Positions 11,501 through 23,499 of a stretch of DNA of 64,000 nucleotides are shown here, one piece after another (position 1 is the stretch's first letter; each line of letters begins with the position of its first letter). The notes below the pieces were generated by a model. It did not search any database. It saw only the letters and a list, made by a program, of their open reading frames with translations, and had not been told where the DNA came from. The position numbers were made by a program, and so were the translations under genes. Origin of the DNA: Escallonia rubra (lineage: Eukaryota > Streptophyta > Magnoliopsida > Escalloniales > Escalloniaceae); contig JAVXUO010001493.1 of the NCBI GenBank assembly GCA_033065855.1, positions 207,501 through 271,500 of the forward strand. Reading direction: 5' to 3'.

Positions 11501-14500
11501 CTCGCACACATATATTCTTAGTGTAGTTCTTTAAAAAGCAAGCAGGAATAGCTATTTATCATGTTTAGTTGGTTTGATTTATGCTGAGCTGACTGTAGCT
11601 ATATTTTGAAGGTGAATTTGTCTTTAAAATTTTTATGTGGGTTGTTGTTACCAGTACAGGCGACATAGTTGTAAGACCATAAGGTTAAGGAGGTGGGTGA
11701 CCCGATGATAGATTCATAGCGTTGGGTTTTTCTTTGAATTGCTGCTTGTTTACACATTTCTTTCCACCGGGGGTGTTTTTTATGTAAGCCATCTGGAAGA
11801 CAAAAGCTCCTATTAAGGTGGCTTTCTTTTGGCTTACGCACTGCTGTGCAAAGGACACTAACCTTGGACCAGCTAAAGAGTAGGAAGTTGTAGACCGTTA
11901 TTCACCTTCCGCATCTGTTAGAGTAAGGGTAAGATAGTAAGTTAGTAGTGGTGTAAGCTATTGCATAAACCCTCCTAGCCTTCCTAGGGCTTCATTGAAA
12001 TCGGAAATCAAGCCCTGTCCTGTCATTCATTGAGAGCACGTGGTATCAGGGGTTCAAGGGTTGTGTCTGTGATTCTGCAATAGCCGGTGGAGGGCCTTAT
12101 GCCGTTGCAGGGTGTTGTACTCTAGTTTTATGTTTGGTTTTACTGTTCCCTCAGGTAATTTGGCTCTAACAAAACAGTTGTCTTAGTACATTTTCTCAGC
12201 AAGTGTCAGAGCAGCAGTTGTGAGTATGCTTTGCCGTTGGTCAGCGAAATTAGTATCTTGATGTGTTGATATGCATGGTATGTTGGTGAGCTCTGGTTTC
12301 CCTTTTAGCAGAATGGTGGTTGCTGTGTTCTATTGTTGGCTCGCTTGGTCGTTTGAGAGAGATCTGCAAATGTACCATTAATTTCTGGTGGGGCGGCCAT
12401 GTTTGTTGGCTGTGACACCTTAGATAAGTTTGGAAGCTGATGCTGCCTTTCCTTGTTGAGGCGTGTCTGGTAGTAATGTCCTTCATGTGCCGGGTGTGAC
12501 GAACTGCCTCTGAAAAATGAGCAAGTCTGTCTTGAGTCGCCATCTTGTCTTGTAAGTTAATAAATAATTATCAAAAAGGGAAAATAAGTAGACCATATTT
12601 GCCACTAGATTGTCCAATTAAAGCGCCTAATCTCACGAAACCGGAGAGACTGATTTGAGGACTAAGCTACATGATGGGAAGGTGTTAGGCACCCTGTCAT
12701 ACCTAACGGTCTCTAACTTGTTTTATGGTGATTTTTCTGATTCCCATCCAAAACACAACAAAAAAAAAAAGAAATCAAATAAAGGCAATCGAAACCTAAG
12801 CTTAACCTAAACTTGCTGAGTATGGACTCATAGACTTACTGGAGAACCATGACAGAACGTCTATCTGACTCGAACCCTAAAAGAGATTTCTAAGAGCTTA
12901 AAGCATTTTTTGTTTCAAAATCCCTTTTACTTCTTTTTTTCAATATGTCTCTTTTTTATCCTAGGAAATAAAGGGATAGAAAAGAGGACTTGAACAAAGA
13001 AATTAGCTTAGATAGGACAACCTGAGTAGAGGACAAAAATAAGCACATCATATATTAGCATGATATCAAGCATGTCAAACCAACCGATGAACCTGCCAAG
13101 CGGACTATAAACTTGCGGACTGTACACTTGATGAGTGTAATGACCAGTTTGACAGTAAAAAATTTTGAAGTGAAAATCCCATCCAAAACACCGGGCGGTA
13201 TACCTATAAGTTTGCCGGCATGTGCGAAGGCTCATAGTAGATCCAGGCTGGCACAATTTTTAGGTTTTTAATTTGGGGGATAGGTGTACTGATCAGTTTT
13301 AAAGTCATTCCCAGTCGAACCGTCCAGTACGCTCGTTCAAGTGTACTGGCGGTTCACTGGGGTACCCGTACAATCGTTGAAGTGATTTCCTCTTTATTGA
13401 GGGTTCTGACAGGTTTTAAGGTCATAAGACCAACGGGGACTCTCGCTAAAGGGAAAATCAGTCTAGGTGTGTGTGGTGGTTTCAGTCTTCAGTTCGGGTT
13501 ACTCGGCACAGTTTGCACGATATACCTCTATCCGTACGTGTGCAAATTGTTAGGTATACCAAGAAACTAGGAGGCTCTTAGTACTATGGCCTTGGAGATG
13601 AGAGCACAGTCAAAAAATTGCCTTGCACATAGGAAGCTCGAAGCTTTTAACCGTTATCCGCTAATGGGTGCTGGGATAATCATGCGTGTGTGTGGTCTCT
13701 AAAAAGAAAAACAAACCCTTTAAACGTATATGCACAATAATCCCAATAAAAATTCTAAAAAATATTAAAGGATAAAAATAATCCAAATCACTAACATGTT
13801 TGTTCGAGTCTAGTCCTTTTAACTTATTCCCCAGATGAGTCACACCCGTGATGAATCATTTCCGAAAATAGACTGTGTCTTCTCGAGTCGCTATAAATAA
13901 TTAACGAAAAGGGAAAAGAAGAAAACCCTATTCAACTCTAGATTGTTCAATTAAAGTTTTTAATCTCACGAAACTGGAGATTCTGATTCGGGGGCTAAAT
14001 TTTATGATAGGAAGGTGTTAGGCAGCTTGTCATACACTAAACGATCTCTAACTTGTTTTATGGTGATTTATCATATTCCTATCCAAAAAAACACAAATTA
14101 ACACAAAAAAAATAAATAAATAAAAAGAAAAAAAAAAATACAAGTAAAGGTAAACAAAACCTAAGCTTAACCCAAATTTGTTGTGAATTTGATGACAGTG
14201 GTCAAATGGCCTACGTACACAACCGGACCGGTCTGGACCAAATCCTCGTAGTTCGAGGAGGCGACCTACATCTTGGTCTCCAGTTTCTTAGGGAACTAAT
14301 TCAATTCAACGTTGTCTAGTTGAATGTTTAAAAAACTCCTATCGGACTAGAAGTCTAATCCAAGCAAAAATCTAATTCTAACCAACTTCTTCTAGTGGCA
14401 GGTTTAGAGACTGTATTTTGATATGCTACAGACCAAAACTTGGTCACCGGGAAGGGAAATTTAATCCAAGGCTATTCTAAAATACTCTGCGAAAAATATA

Positions 14501-16993
14501 AAACGACATGATTGAAGATTTATACCTTTTGAGTTGGAATGTTTGGATTGCTTGACTGTCGACTTTGAATTTTCCATGATGTGACACGTTGAACGAACAC
14601 TGAACTCACAAGTAAAGGAAGAGTGGCCTTTTTAGTTTATCTCTCTCTCTTGCTAATTTATATCTCACATAGAAACCAACGGCTTTCTGGGAACTTTCTC
14701 TCTCAAACTGGTCCCTCTCTAGGGAGGCTTGGGGCGGTTTATATAGAGGTTTGGGGGGTCTAGGGCTGCAGAAAAGCTGTATAAAGAAAATACAACGCAT
14801 TTCTAGCCTCTAGAAAGAGATAAGGTAAAAAGACCAAAAAACCTTTACTAAATGAGAACCAACCGATTTATAGATGAACTAGCCAAAACTAAAGGAGAAC
14901 CGACCGGTTTAGACTAAAACTGGTCGTTTCCCCCCCTCTTTAATTCACTTCTTAACCAATTCTAAAAAGAAAAGATTAAAAAACACGTGTGATAATCATG
15001 AGTTTGGGGTCAGACATTCATATCTAAACCAAACAAATGGTAGAACTCGTATCCTATCTAGACACTAACTTCGGTTAAGCCCAAACTAACTGAACTAACT
15101 AACTGGATTCAAACCAACTAAACTAGGCCAACTAAATTGGGCCTACTGAACTGGACGTAACTGATTCAAACAAAGCCTACTAAATATTGCCTGAGCTAAA
15201 CTAAAATAAAGCCTAATAACATAAAATAAGGCCTACAAATATGAGGTGCCTACACCGGGTCATTATCCTTGTGTTACCTTGGCATCTGGGCCTGTTTAGT
15301 ACTTGTGTTGCTGGGGCTTAATTCCCCTGTATGTAGTTTGGCAGTTTTGATGATTTGTGGGATTTTAGTGTTGGGTCAGGCTAGGGACCAGCAAAGTTTC
15401 GGACATGTTTTAAGCTCATTTTTTGGCCCTGTATGGGCGTGTATCACATCATTCTTTTGTGTTGTTGGGTCCGGGCGAATGGTTATTTGTGTTTTGTGTT
15501 TCAACTTGAAGGAGTTTTAACTTGAGGGGGGAACATATGGGATGACCCTCATGGAATATTTGCTGTGTTGGATTGTCCATGTGTTGCCAACAATTCTTGT
15601 GCCTTGGCTTTTTGGATCAACTGCATGGATGATGGTCGTGTTTTGAGGTGCTTAAAATTGTTTGTCTTGAGGGCAAGTCCATGGGTGATGTTATTTGTTG
15701 TTCTTCCTGCTGTGGTCATTTGTTTGTTGAAGGTAAGTCCAGGGGTGACGCTCGAGTTGCTCATTGTTTGTGATCTGAGCGTGAGAGTGCACCAGTTGTT
15801 CTGGCATACATATTGGTGGTCGCTTCATAGATTGACTATGTTTGTTTCGGTTCGATAATCTAACAAACTCGTGGATATCTTTGAAAAATGTACAATGACT
15901 GTAAGAATAGGTTAATATAGGAAGTTAGTAGTGGTCTAGGCTACTATATGCCGTTTCATTGTAATCAACAAGACCACATCTGTCTCTTCTTTGCTTCATT
16001 GGTGGGCTCAGGGAAAAAGACTCAAATTCAGCAGTGATAGAGATGACGTGGTACAACCAAAGGATGAGGTGGGAGGATAATGAAAACTTGACCTCTTTTG
16101 CCTGGGAATCGCTCCAACCTGTCTGATCTCACCCAGCCGTGGTACCACATCATTTCCATCATTGTTATAGTGAAGAATTTCTCGGGCTCAGGGACGCGTT
16201 CTGACATGGTGTGTTTGGCTAGAAATGATAGGCTCCATTTGAAGGGCTGTGTTATCCCATTAAGGATGTGAAACAGGTTTTGATCGAGACTTCTCTTTCC
16301 TTGGACGTCCGACTTTGTGCGTTCACCCCCTTTTGTCGACTTTTTGGCTTCTTCACTAAAGTGTGAGAAAAAAGAATGACCAAAATGAGGCCCCCCCCAC
16401 CGCGAGCATGGTTTCATAATGGCCGACTGATATATAGTACTATTAGCATGTACATTAGCCACTATTTCTGCTGCATATAGGTCATGCCTTCTCAAGTTGC
16501 AGGCAGTGGTTGTAAATTGTAATGTGTATGTAATGTTTGGTTCTTCTTTTATATGGGTACAGCTGTTAGCTAGCATCACTGGCAGTGCAAAAATTTCCAT
16601 ACCTATGACGATTGTGGTGTCTGGAATAGCAAAGATTTTTGTTGGTGAGCTTGTGGAAACAGGTACGCGGGCAGTGAATTTTAGGTTGAAATGCTATATT
16701 TCTGGTTAGATTTCCATTTCCTTTGTTTCAAGGCTGAAGCACAAGTAAAACATTCGCCTTGCGTTTAAAATGAAGTGCTGATGACTTCTGAAAGGAGAAG
16801 TGTAATATACAGAAATAAAGATTTAAATGCAGGGATCTTATATATCGGAACTGTAAACTTTGCAGCCAGAACAGTGATGATAGAGAGAAAGGAGAGTGGG
16901 CCGATCAGGCCGTGCCACATCAGAGAATCATACAGAAGACTAAAACTTGAAAACAAGGTTCCAAAAAGATCAACGCAGAGGCTTTTCCGATAG
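8545..16993 (+). CDS. TAF11: TAF11, TFIID subunit 11 (four coding exons)
   Basis: Exons 8545-8867, 11343-11430, 16563-16662 and 16866-16993 join in frame to 212 codons plus TAG, close to the roughly 210-residue Arabidopsis protein. All introns are GT-AG. TAF11 is a nuclear TFIID subunit that pairs with TAF13 through a histone fold to contact TBP and the core promoter. The N-terminus (MKQSKDPFEAAF, second ATG at 8551, the likelier conserved start) and the low-complexity region with an acidic tract (about residues 76-90) are plant-typical. The TAFII28 histone fold covers about residues 115-205, with conserved blocks ILSQFTEEQMSRYESFRRS, GIAKIFVGELVE, ERKESGPIRPCHIRESYRRL and a C-terminal RLFR. 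No frameshift or stop interrupts it. Introns 1 (2.5 kb) and 2 (5.1 kb) are long and the latter is transposon-filled. Splice joins were read by eye. Confidence 0.96.
8868..11342 (+). other. TAF11 intron 1
   Basis: The donor is CA|GTAAGT and the acceptor TTTTTCTTCAG|GG. The codon CAG is split over the junction. The interior is AT-rich non-coding DNA with a diverged tandem pair at about 9450-9570 (AAGGGAATATTGATT and AAGGGAATAGTGATT contexts). No gene or bordered element was recognised. Confidence 0.85.
11435..11458. repeat. CT microsatellite at intron 2 donor
   Basis: About twelve CT units begin four bases inside the GT donor of TAF11 intron 2. Length variation here would sit within the U1-binding neighbourhood of the splice site. 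Confidence 0.9.
11918..16018 (+). mobile_element. Possible small LTR (TRIM/LARD-like) element in TAF11 intron 2
   Basis: Two diverged direct repeats of about 120 bp start near 11918 and 15898. Both contain AAGTTAGTAGTGGT followed by a TTCATTG-containing stretch. The first is followed by TGGTATCAGGGG at 12039, similar to the initiator-tRNA-Met primer-binding sequence TGGTATCAGAGC. A purine run (TTGAGGGGGGAA) lies at about 15523-15534 but not next to the right repeat. No target duplication was found and no coding domains are visible. Weak call. Confidence 0.3.
12495..15254. mobile_element. LTR-derived insertion with CCGGG target duplication
   Basis: The segment starts TGTGACGAAC and ends GGTGCCTACA. 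CCGGG flanks it exactly at 12490-12494 and 15255-15259. It contains two related stretches, about 12495-12820 and 13849-14165, both with a GAGTCGC motif, AATCTCACGAAAC and GGAAGGTGTTAGGCA. These resemble the large LTRs of plant Ty3/gypsy elements. There is no coding. It may be two fused LTRs or one LTR with an internal duplication; the interior order is unclear. Confidence 0.55.
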
Positions 16994-17799
16994 ATAGAGA
17001 CATACGCAGTGGTTTCCCTCTGATCGTTGGACATTTTGTGAAACACAAAAGTGAGGCATCTGGATTTCACTTTCATCTTGGTTGCGAAGATTTGAGCTTA
17101 TCTTTTGTTCTGTTACTCCTATTGATGCATTATATGTGTTGTGCGCATGCGCACTTGCTTGTTCGTTGTGGGGATTAATTAGCGTAGAATGCAGATGCTT
17201 GTCTCTTCTTTAACCAGAATCCAGTATAGAGTCCAGTTTGAACATCATCTACCATTGACAGTCATATTCTGGCATAGTTAAAACATTTCATACGAGTGCT
17301 CTATAATCTTACCAATGGAGTTTTTTGTCAACGGTGGATTATGGTCAATTGTTTGTGTATATTTATGAATCAGTTTGTCAGGACAAAACATTGTTCTTAG
17401 AAACAGTAACCTTAAGTAGTAGGGAAAGTATCTTTTCTTTTAGTATCTGAAGGGATATCATAAATTGAACTATCAATGTGACCATCACTACCGTAAGTAT
17501 TTCTCAGTCCATCTAATGTTTTTGTTGTTGATAAAGATGAGAATAGCATTGAAATTAAAGCGCTTTGAAGCGATTACAAGGTTTTGCCAAACGGCTGAAA
17601 AGGTCATGACATTTTCGTGACTCAGAGTATACAAGAAATTAAACAACTAACCTATAGACCGTAAACTAATTACCATTAAACTGAAGCAGAGCATATCCTA
17701 CACTTCAGCATAACTTAAAGTAATATGTGTAGGCCAATAGATTATAAACAATAACAAATAAAACCGAAGCAAACAAAAATTAAAAGTACAAAGATTACA
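16994..17799. other. TAF11 3' flank, no gene
   Basis: The 3'UTR should lie here. I see only AT-rich non-coding sequence and no confident polyadenylation signal or bordered repeat. Confidence 0.5.
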
Positions 17800-18790
17800 A
17801 TGAGGAAGTACGATTACGTAGCCCTACGAAAATCGAAGGTGAACTCGATAACCAAAAGGATCGCAGCGCAAAATGAAGAGAATGTAAAACTTGCATGGGT
17901 CACCATATTTTACCGACCTTGCCACCCCCAAAACACGGCAACCGAAAAATCCAGGGAACAAACCAAAACTATCACAACCGGCTATCGGGCACCAAACCAA
18001 ACAAACACAGCCGGCTAAGCAAGACTGTAAACCCCCACCCATCCCCCCTAGAGCAGGTTACCCTATACCCCCTCCCCCCCCCCCCCCCCCCCCCCCAACC
18101 GCCCACACACACACGCGCCCAAACCCCTATGCCCCCCCGAGGCCTTATCCCCCCCACCCCCCCACCCGAGGACAACCCAAACTCAGAATCCAGTAAACCC
18201 AAAATTCAACCCCCCCCCCCCCCCCTTCCTGCTTTTGAGCCCCCACTGCTGCCGGAAATTTCTGCCCCCGCCGGTTGTTTCCGGTCGCCGTTGGTGGAGA
18301 TCCGGCCACTGTCGGAATTTAAGAAAAACACCCTAGCAACGACAACCTCGTCAATCAAGCATATTATTGAGCACGTTCACCAATATCCTGTACATCCCAC
18401 GCTCTGCCGCAGGATTCTGGCCACCGCCGGTGAAATCCCGGCCACATCGATTCGGTCTAAACGAGCTAGTAGATCGAGGAAAAATCCAGATCTACGTAGA
18501 TCGAGAGAGATCGGCGCAGACTGAGAGAGATGGCGCCTCACCGCACCGCCGTTGTCCCCGTCGGCCACCCTCCATCCATCGCCGGCCACGAAAGTACCCT
18601 AACCTCAAAGAATCCAAAACACATCTAGACGGAAAGCAATCAAAAGCTAGGCCGGATTCAGGCCGCCGCCCCACGCGCACCTGCGCACGGTGGGGCGGCC
18701 ATGGCTGCTGTGCGGTGGGAAGATAGGTTCTAGAGAGAAGGCATAGAGTTTTTTGGTTTTAGAGAGAAGCCCGATTCGTAGACAGTCCAT
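17800..18790 (-). other. GC/proline-rich low-complexity region, possible LINE or gene leader remnant
   Basis: This is much more C-rich than its surroundings, with long C runs at 18074-18096 and about 18212-18227. Open frames of up to 209 codons on the + strand come from C-rich composition and show no domain. On the minus strand the right end reads like a leader (CTTCTCTCTAAAACC) followed by GC-rich sequence starting with an ATG at about 18702, the style of plant LINE 5' regions. There is no RT or gag motif to confirm this. Confidence 0.25.
18074..18096. repeat. Poly-C tract (23 C)
   Basis: An uninterrupted C run within the C-rich region. Length is assembly-sensitive. Confidence 0.9.
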
Positions 18791-19101
18791 CTAATGTTGT
18801 ATGCAATGAAAATGCAGGTTTTTCTGTTTGAGGTTTACTTCCCTCTCTATTCAAAAAAGACAAAATACAAAACAAAAAAACAAAAAACAGAAAATTGTTG
18901 AGAACACAGCCCAAAGAAATATAAATATGCAAATTGTATTTATTGTTCTATATGTCCACGTACGTTCTTTCTTGAACTCGATTTGGGTACTTCGACTTGA
19001 GGTTTCTGGGCCCATTTTAGAACCTTGTTACGTCTATTTCAATTAATTCTTTTATCTTTATTTATTTTCTTTCATCTTTTGTAAATTATTATATTAGAAT
19101 A

Positions 19102-19840
19102 CTATTCCTTCCGTCCCACAAAAATTGATCTATTTTCCGTTTGAGTTGTCCCACAAAAATTACTTACTTTTCAAATTAAGAAATATCATGTATGTACTTT
19201 TACATATTTATTATTTTTACGCTTTTTTTAATCCATTTCTCTCTTCACATTCAATTCTCCACCAATTCATTTTTTTCTCTCATGACACTTTCTTTCACTT
19301 TTTTATTTTATTTCTCTTTCCGCATTTAACATTCCATTAATCCATTTTTACTCCCTTAGCTCACTTTATTTTCTTCTTCTCTCTAAAGGATAGAATGGAA
19401 ACACACAATATATGACTTAAATTGTTTATATGCGTGTCAAGTCAAAATGAAGCAATTTTTGTGAGACAGAGTCTCAGTCCCACAAAAATTGATCATATTT
19501 TCTTTTTGAGTCGTCGCACGAAAATTCCTTACTTTTCAAATTAAGAAAGATTTTGTAGGTATTTTTACATATTTATCCTTTTTATACCTTTTTATTCTAT
19601 TTCTCTTTCTTCATTTATCTCTCCACCAACTCATTTTTCCCTCTCTCTTGGCACATTTTCTTACACTTTTTTGTTCTATTTCTCTTTACACTTAACACTC
19701 AACTAACTTATTTTCTCTCACCTAGCCCATTTTCTTTCCCTCCTTTCTCTAAATAGTAGAATGAGAAATACATAATATATGACTTAAATTCTTAATCTGT
19801 GTGTTAAAAAAAATAATTGATTTATGTGGGACGAAGGGAC
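19102..19840. mobile_element. Stowaway-like MITE pair in tandem
   Basis: Two similar AT-rich copies (about 19102-19473 and 19474-19840) each begin near a TCCCACAAAAATTGATC stretch. The ends carry the Stowaway-style terminal repeat: CTATTCCTTCCGTCCCAC on the left and GTGGGACGAAGGGAC on the right, with TA on both sides. The junction between copies holds a right end (CAATTTTTGTGAGAC) directly abutting a second left end. They are non-coding. Tc1/mariner derivation is inferred from the terminal sequence and TA target. Confidence 0.7.
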
Positions 19841-19851
19841 TAACTAATAAG

Positions 19852-22371
19852 ATTCAGCAACAACGGAGCAACCGAAAGATATTCAGATTCTGCAAGAGAG
19901 CGTGCAACAATGGGCTATTTCTTGGCACTACAAGAGACCACGTGCGCACAACTAGGAGTAGAATGATGTGAATGAGGATACCTAGCCCCAATTGCTAGCT
20001 TAATAAGCAACAAGAGACAAGTTTGAAAGACGGCATAGTAAAAGCCCATTTCCCAAGTACAAAAGGCACGCTTAATAGCTTGGAAATGAGAAGTGTGAGG
20101 GGCAATGGATAAACTGACTTAACAATGCTAACAAGCAATACTTACACGAGTCATAGTCAAACTGAAAAGACGCAACCATCTTACAAAGATGGCCGTCTCA
20201 TATAGAATATGAGTAAAGACAAAATTGACAAGAAGCATATTAAAGGGCTAAGCAAACAAGTAGCGTAACATGTCTAAGAGAGAAATAAAGTCGGGGAATC
20301 ACAACGAGCTTCGTACTTAAGAAGAAATGCAAGTTACCAAGATAGGTCATCGACCGCAAAGGTGGAAGAAAGATCATTTGCAAAGCTGGATACCTCAATA
20401 GAATCACAACCTGTTGATATAATATCATCGATATATATAAAGCAATAATACTAGTACCATCATATTACCAGAATGACGCACAAAACTAGAAATGTTAGCT
20501 TTATTACAAAAAAAATCTGGCATGAAGAAGTTAGGGACTAAAGTGTTGAAACCAGGCTTGTTTCAACCCATAAATAGCTCGCAACGGCTTACACGCATTG
20601 TTGGAATAAATAGGGTGAGTAAATGAGACGAGGCTATTTCATATAGCCTTATGTTAGGGAGCCATGTAAGATGCACTCTTTACGTCTAATTGAGAAATAA
20701 CCAAGAACGAGTAACAGCTAGGGCTGCATACGAACTGAGTTTGAGCCGAACATGGGTGTGTTCGAACTCGGTTCATTTAACTTTTGGTATGTTCGAGCTC
20801 GACTCAAGTTCGTCTAAAGCCAAAACAGCGATGTTCGAACTCGGCTTGAGTTCGTGACTGTAAAATTCGGGCTCGACTCGTTCGACTCGTTTAACAATAC
20901 AAGTCGAACTTGAGTTCGGAAACTCGGCTCGTGTACATATTCAATTCCAACCAAATCCCTAAAATTTGCAAATAATCCTCAAATCCTTCAATCTCATCAA
21001 GCTATAATGAATCAAAAATAATATTACAGAAGATAAAAGGAGGGGGATGGGGAATAAAAAACACGACAAAAGAGATCTTGCTCATTGGCGATGAAGACAG
21101 AAAAACGGGACGATGCATGTGCCGCCGACAACTACGAGATGACGACGTCGAAGATAGGCGATTACGGCATTGTAGGCAAGCAAAGCTACATCACTAATCG
21201 CGATCTTTGGGCACCAGTGGTTGCATATATAAGAAAAGGGCTCGATTACAACAGCTCGACTTTCTTCGGTTGCTCTTGCATAGGTGGTTGCCCTCTTCCT
21301 CGAGCTGGATCGAAACTAAGAATGATCGGCGTCGTAGCCATGATGTGCGTTTGTGAAGAAAGGAGGAGAGAGAGAGGCCATGTGCGATCGGTGAGGTGTG
21401 TATGCGTGTGTGGTGTCTCTGAGAGAGAGAGAGAGAGAGAGAGAGAGACGGGGGATGGGCTGGAGTGCGGCTGTCTGAATTTGTGATGTTACTGATGTAT
21501 GTGAGTATTTAGGTTTAGGTTTAGTTTATATAGTTAGGGTTTCTTAGATAATGGGCTTCACATATTGGGCTATTAGGGGTTGGACTTATGCATAAGTAAT
21601 CTCATGGGCTCTATATTTATAAGTGAACTTGGGGTTTTAGACTAATTGACTTTAGGCCATCCAGATTTAAACATTAATTTATGAGATTTATGTAAATATA
21701 ATTCTTTAAATATATTATAATTAATTTATTATTTAGACGAATTGTTCGCGAACATTTTGGAGTGTTCATGTTCGGCTCGTTTAATAAACGAGCTATACAA
21801 ACTTGTTCATGTTCAGTTCGTATATTATATGAACGAACGCGAACAAGTTTTAAGGAGAACGAACCACGAGCCGTTCGTGAACGACTCGGGTCATTTACAG
21901 CCCTAGTAACAGCTAAGTTAAGAACATTGGCAACAGTAGTTGGATTATAAAAGGACTAACATTTTCAGTAAAATCAGTACCAGCCTGTTGATGCAAGCCC
22001 AAAGTAATCACACGAGCTTTAAGATGGGCAACAAGCCAATTAGAATTAACTTTCTGCTTTTAAATCAATTTGGAACCAAAAAGATTTTTAGTAAGATCAC
22101 GTGGTATAAGAATCCACATATGGTTGGCTAGGTGCTAATTTGTGAGGATCGCGGGTAGACAAGTTAGGATAAGATACACATCCAAAAACATGAAGATGTG
22201 AAGGACATAACTGATGGATGGACAAATGGCATCATTGCATCTGCCGACGGACATGCAAGGGCAAAGCTCGAAGGATTTAGGAGCCTGATGCGAAAGGGAA
22301 CACTCATGGCAGTAGACCTTTGTGGTACGAGTGGCTGAATCGTACTGAGAGAGAACATGAGCAATGGAGGC
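19852..22371 (-). mobile_element. Broken Ty1/copia element, split by a hAT insertion
   Basis: Reading on the minus strand from high to low coordinates, I see an integrase tail (22140-22370, HVFGCVSYPNLS, HKLAPSQPYV). The start of RT follows (21914-22080), interrupted by a hAT element at 20719-21905. The rest of RT (about 20240-20700, AIYGLKQA, CDSIEVSSFANDLSSTFA) and RNase H (about 19860-20000, KPIVARSLAESEYLS-like) come next. Many stops and frameshifts. A possible 5' end of the same element (primer-binding-like TGATATCAG and a short gag-like start) lies at 27627-27850 beyond the solo LTR. No intact LTR pair was found. Confidence 0.75.
20719..21905. mobile_element. Non-autonomous hAT transposon, 1.2 kb
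   Basis: The ends are TAGGGCTGCA (left) and its inverted counterpart TACAGCCCTA (right). The exact 8-bp target duplication GTAACAGC is at 20711-20718 and 21906-21913. Subterminal direct and inverted copies of TTCGAACTCGG/CCGAGC-like words are present at both ends. Removing the element and one duplication rejoins the copia RT reading. The interior 133-codon frame at 21085-21486 shows no transposase motif. Confidence 0.9.
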
Positions 22372-22529
22372 TGTTAGAATTTAAACTTGATTTAGTTCTT
22401 TTAGAGTACTGATTAGTGTGACATGTTATTGAGTTATTAAGCTGTGTGTTAGTGATGCATAAGTTACAAGTACATAATTGATATGTGCTTAGTGCAAGTA
22501 GTAGGTTAATATATTAATGAAATAGTAGG

Positions 22530-22742
22530 TAAAAATGTATCTAATTGTATGAGAGAAATTCTCCATGCATTGACATTAAGAAATCTACAGAACATATATA
22601 CATCTAATTGACATCTAAATAAGGAAGATAAGACCTCTGAATAAGGAACAACTAAATTACAGGGATAGCTATCAATTAGGTGCTAACTCATAGAAATTAG
22701 GTCTTATTTACAGTAATAGCTAATAATCTGGAAATTCCAACA
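22530..22742 (-). repeat. 3' LTR of copia element
   Basis: On the minus strand it starts TGTTGGAATTTCC after the polypurine tract and ends in TTTTTA next to the target duplication GTAGG. It pairs with 27213-27424. Confidence 0.9.
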
Positions 22743-22753
22743 CTCCCCCTCAA
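22743..22753 (-). other. Polypurine tract of copia element
   Basis: TTGAGGGGGAG on the minus strand lies directly before the 3' LTR, the usual plus-strand primer of copia elements. Confidence 0.85.
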
Positions 22754-23100
22754 GATGTTACGTATATGTTGACCATTCCCACCTGGCTCACTAAGTCTTC
22801 AAAACTCGGTTTATGTAGACTTTTAGTCAGGAAATCAGCTGTTTGTTTCCTGGTAGGAACATGCATCAAATACACACTTCCATCATCAATCTTTTCCTTG
22901 ATAAAATGGCGATCCACCTCAACATGTTTGGTTCGGTCATGATGAACTGGGTTCTGGGCTATGTTAACAACATCTTTGTTGTCACTGTAAAATTTCATAG
23001 GCTAGCTGTTCATGATCTTCAGTTCACTCAGTAATCTCCTTAACCAAATACATTGACAGATACCAAGGGCTAATGCCCAAAACTCAGCTTTTGCACTTTC
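22750..23100 (-). pseudogene. Copia RNase H remnant
   Basis: The C-terminal RNase H end of a copia polyprotein is readable: FYSDNKDVVNIAQNPVHHD, TKHVEVDRHFIKEK and a closing ADFLTKSLHKPSF. These are family hallmarks. The frame is separated from RT by stops. Confidence 0.85.
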
Positions 23101-23499
23101 CTCGCAATTACCAATTACTTCTTACTTCTCGAAGTTACTAGGTTCCCCCAAACATAGGTACAATAGCCAGATGTATATCTTCTATCAACTGAAGATCCTG
23201 CCCAGTCTGCATCGGTATAAATCTCTACCATTCTATTATTTCCTCTTTTAAAGAATAATCATTTTCCCAGTGTACCTTTTAGATACCTTAGAACTCCATA
23301 GACTGCATCAAGATGTTTCTTCTTTGGTGAATGCATAAACTGACTGATTGCGCTCACAACAAATACAACATCTGGACGCGTTTGGACAAGTAAATCAGCT
23401 TTCCCTCTAACCTCTGGTATTGTTAACGATCAACATCTTTTCCACCTCTATATCCAACTTAGCACTAGGCTCTATAGGTGTCTCGACTGGCCTACTACC

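Larger units (their letters stand above)
11431..16562 (+). other. TAF11 intron 2 (5.1 kb, transposon-filled)
   Basis: The donor AAAAGG|GTATCT is followed at once by a CT microsatellite. The acceptor is ATGGGTACAG|CT. The intron holds LTR-derived sequence (12495-15254) inside what may be a small LTR element (about 11918-16018). A 190-codon minus-strand open frame at 16028-16600 has no recognisable domain and overlaps exon 3, so I regard it as chance. Confidence 0.85.

Noticed and set aside
16028..16600. 190-codon minus-strand open frame
   Set aside because: No recognisable domain, and it overlaps TAF11 exon 3 on the opposite strand and the intron acceptor; most likely chance.
17895..18524. 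209-codon proline-rich open frame
   Set aside because: Produced by C-rich low-complexity sequence and poly-C runs; no domain, no splice or start context.
21085..21486. 133-codon frame inside the hAT element
   Set aside because: The end is a translated GA microsatellite (RERERE) and there is no transposase motif.
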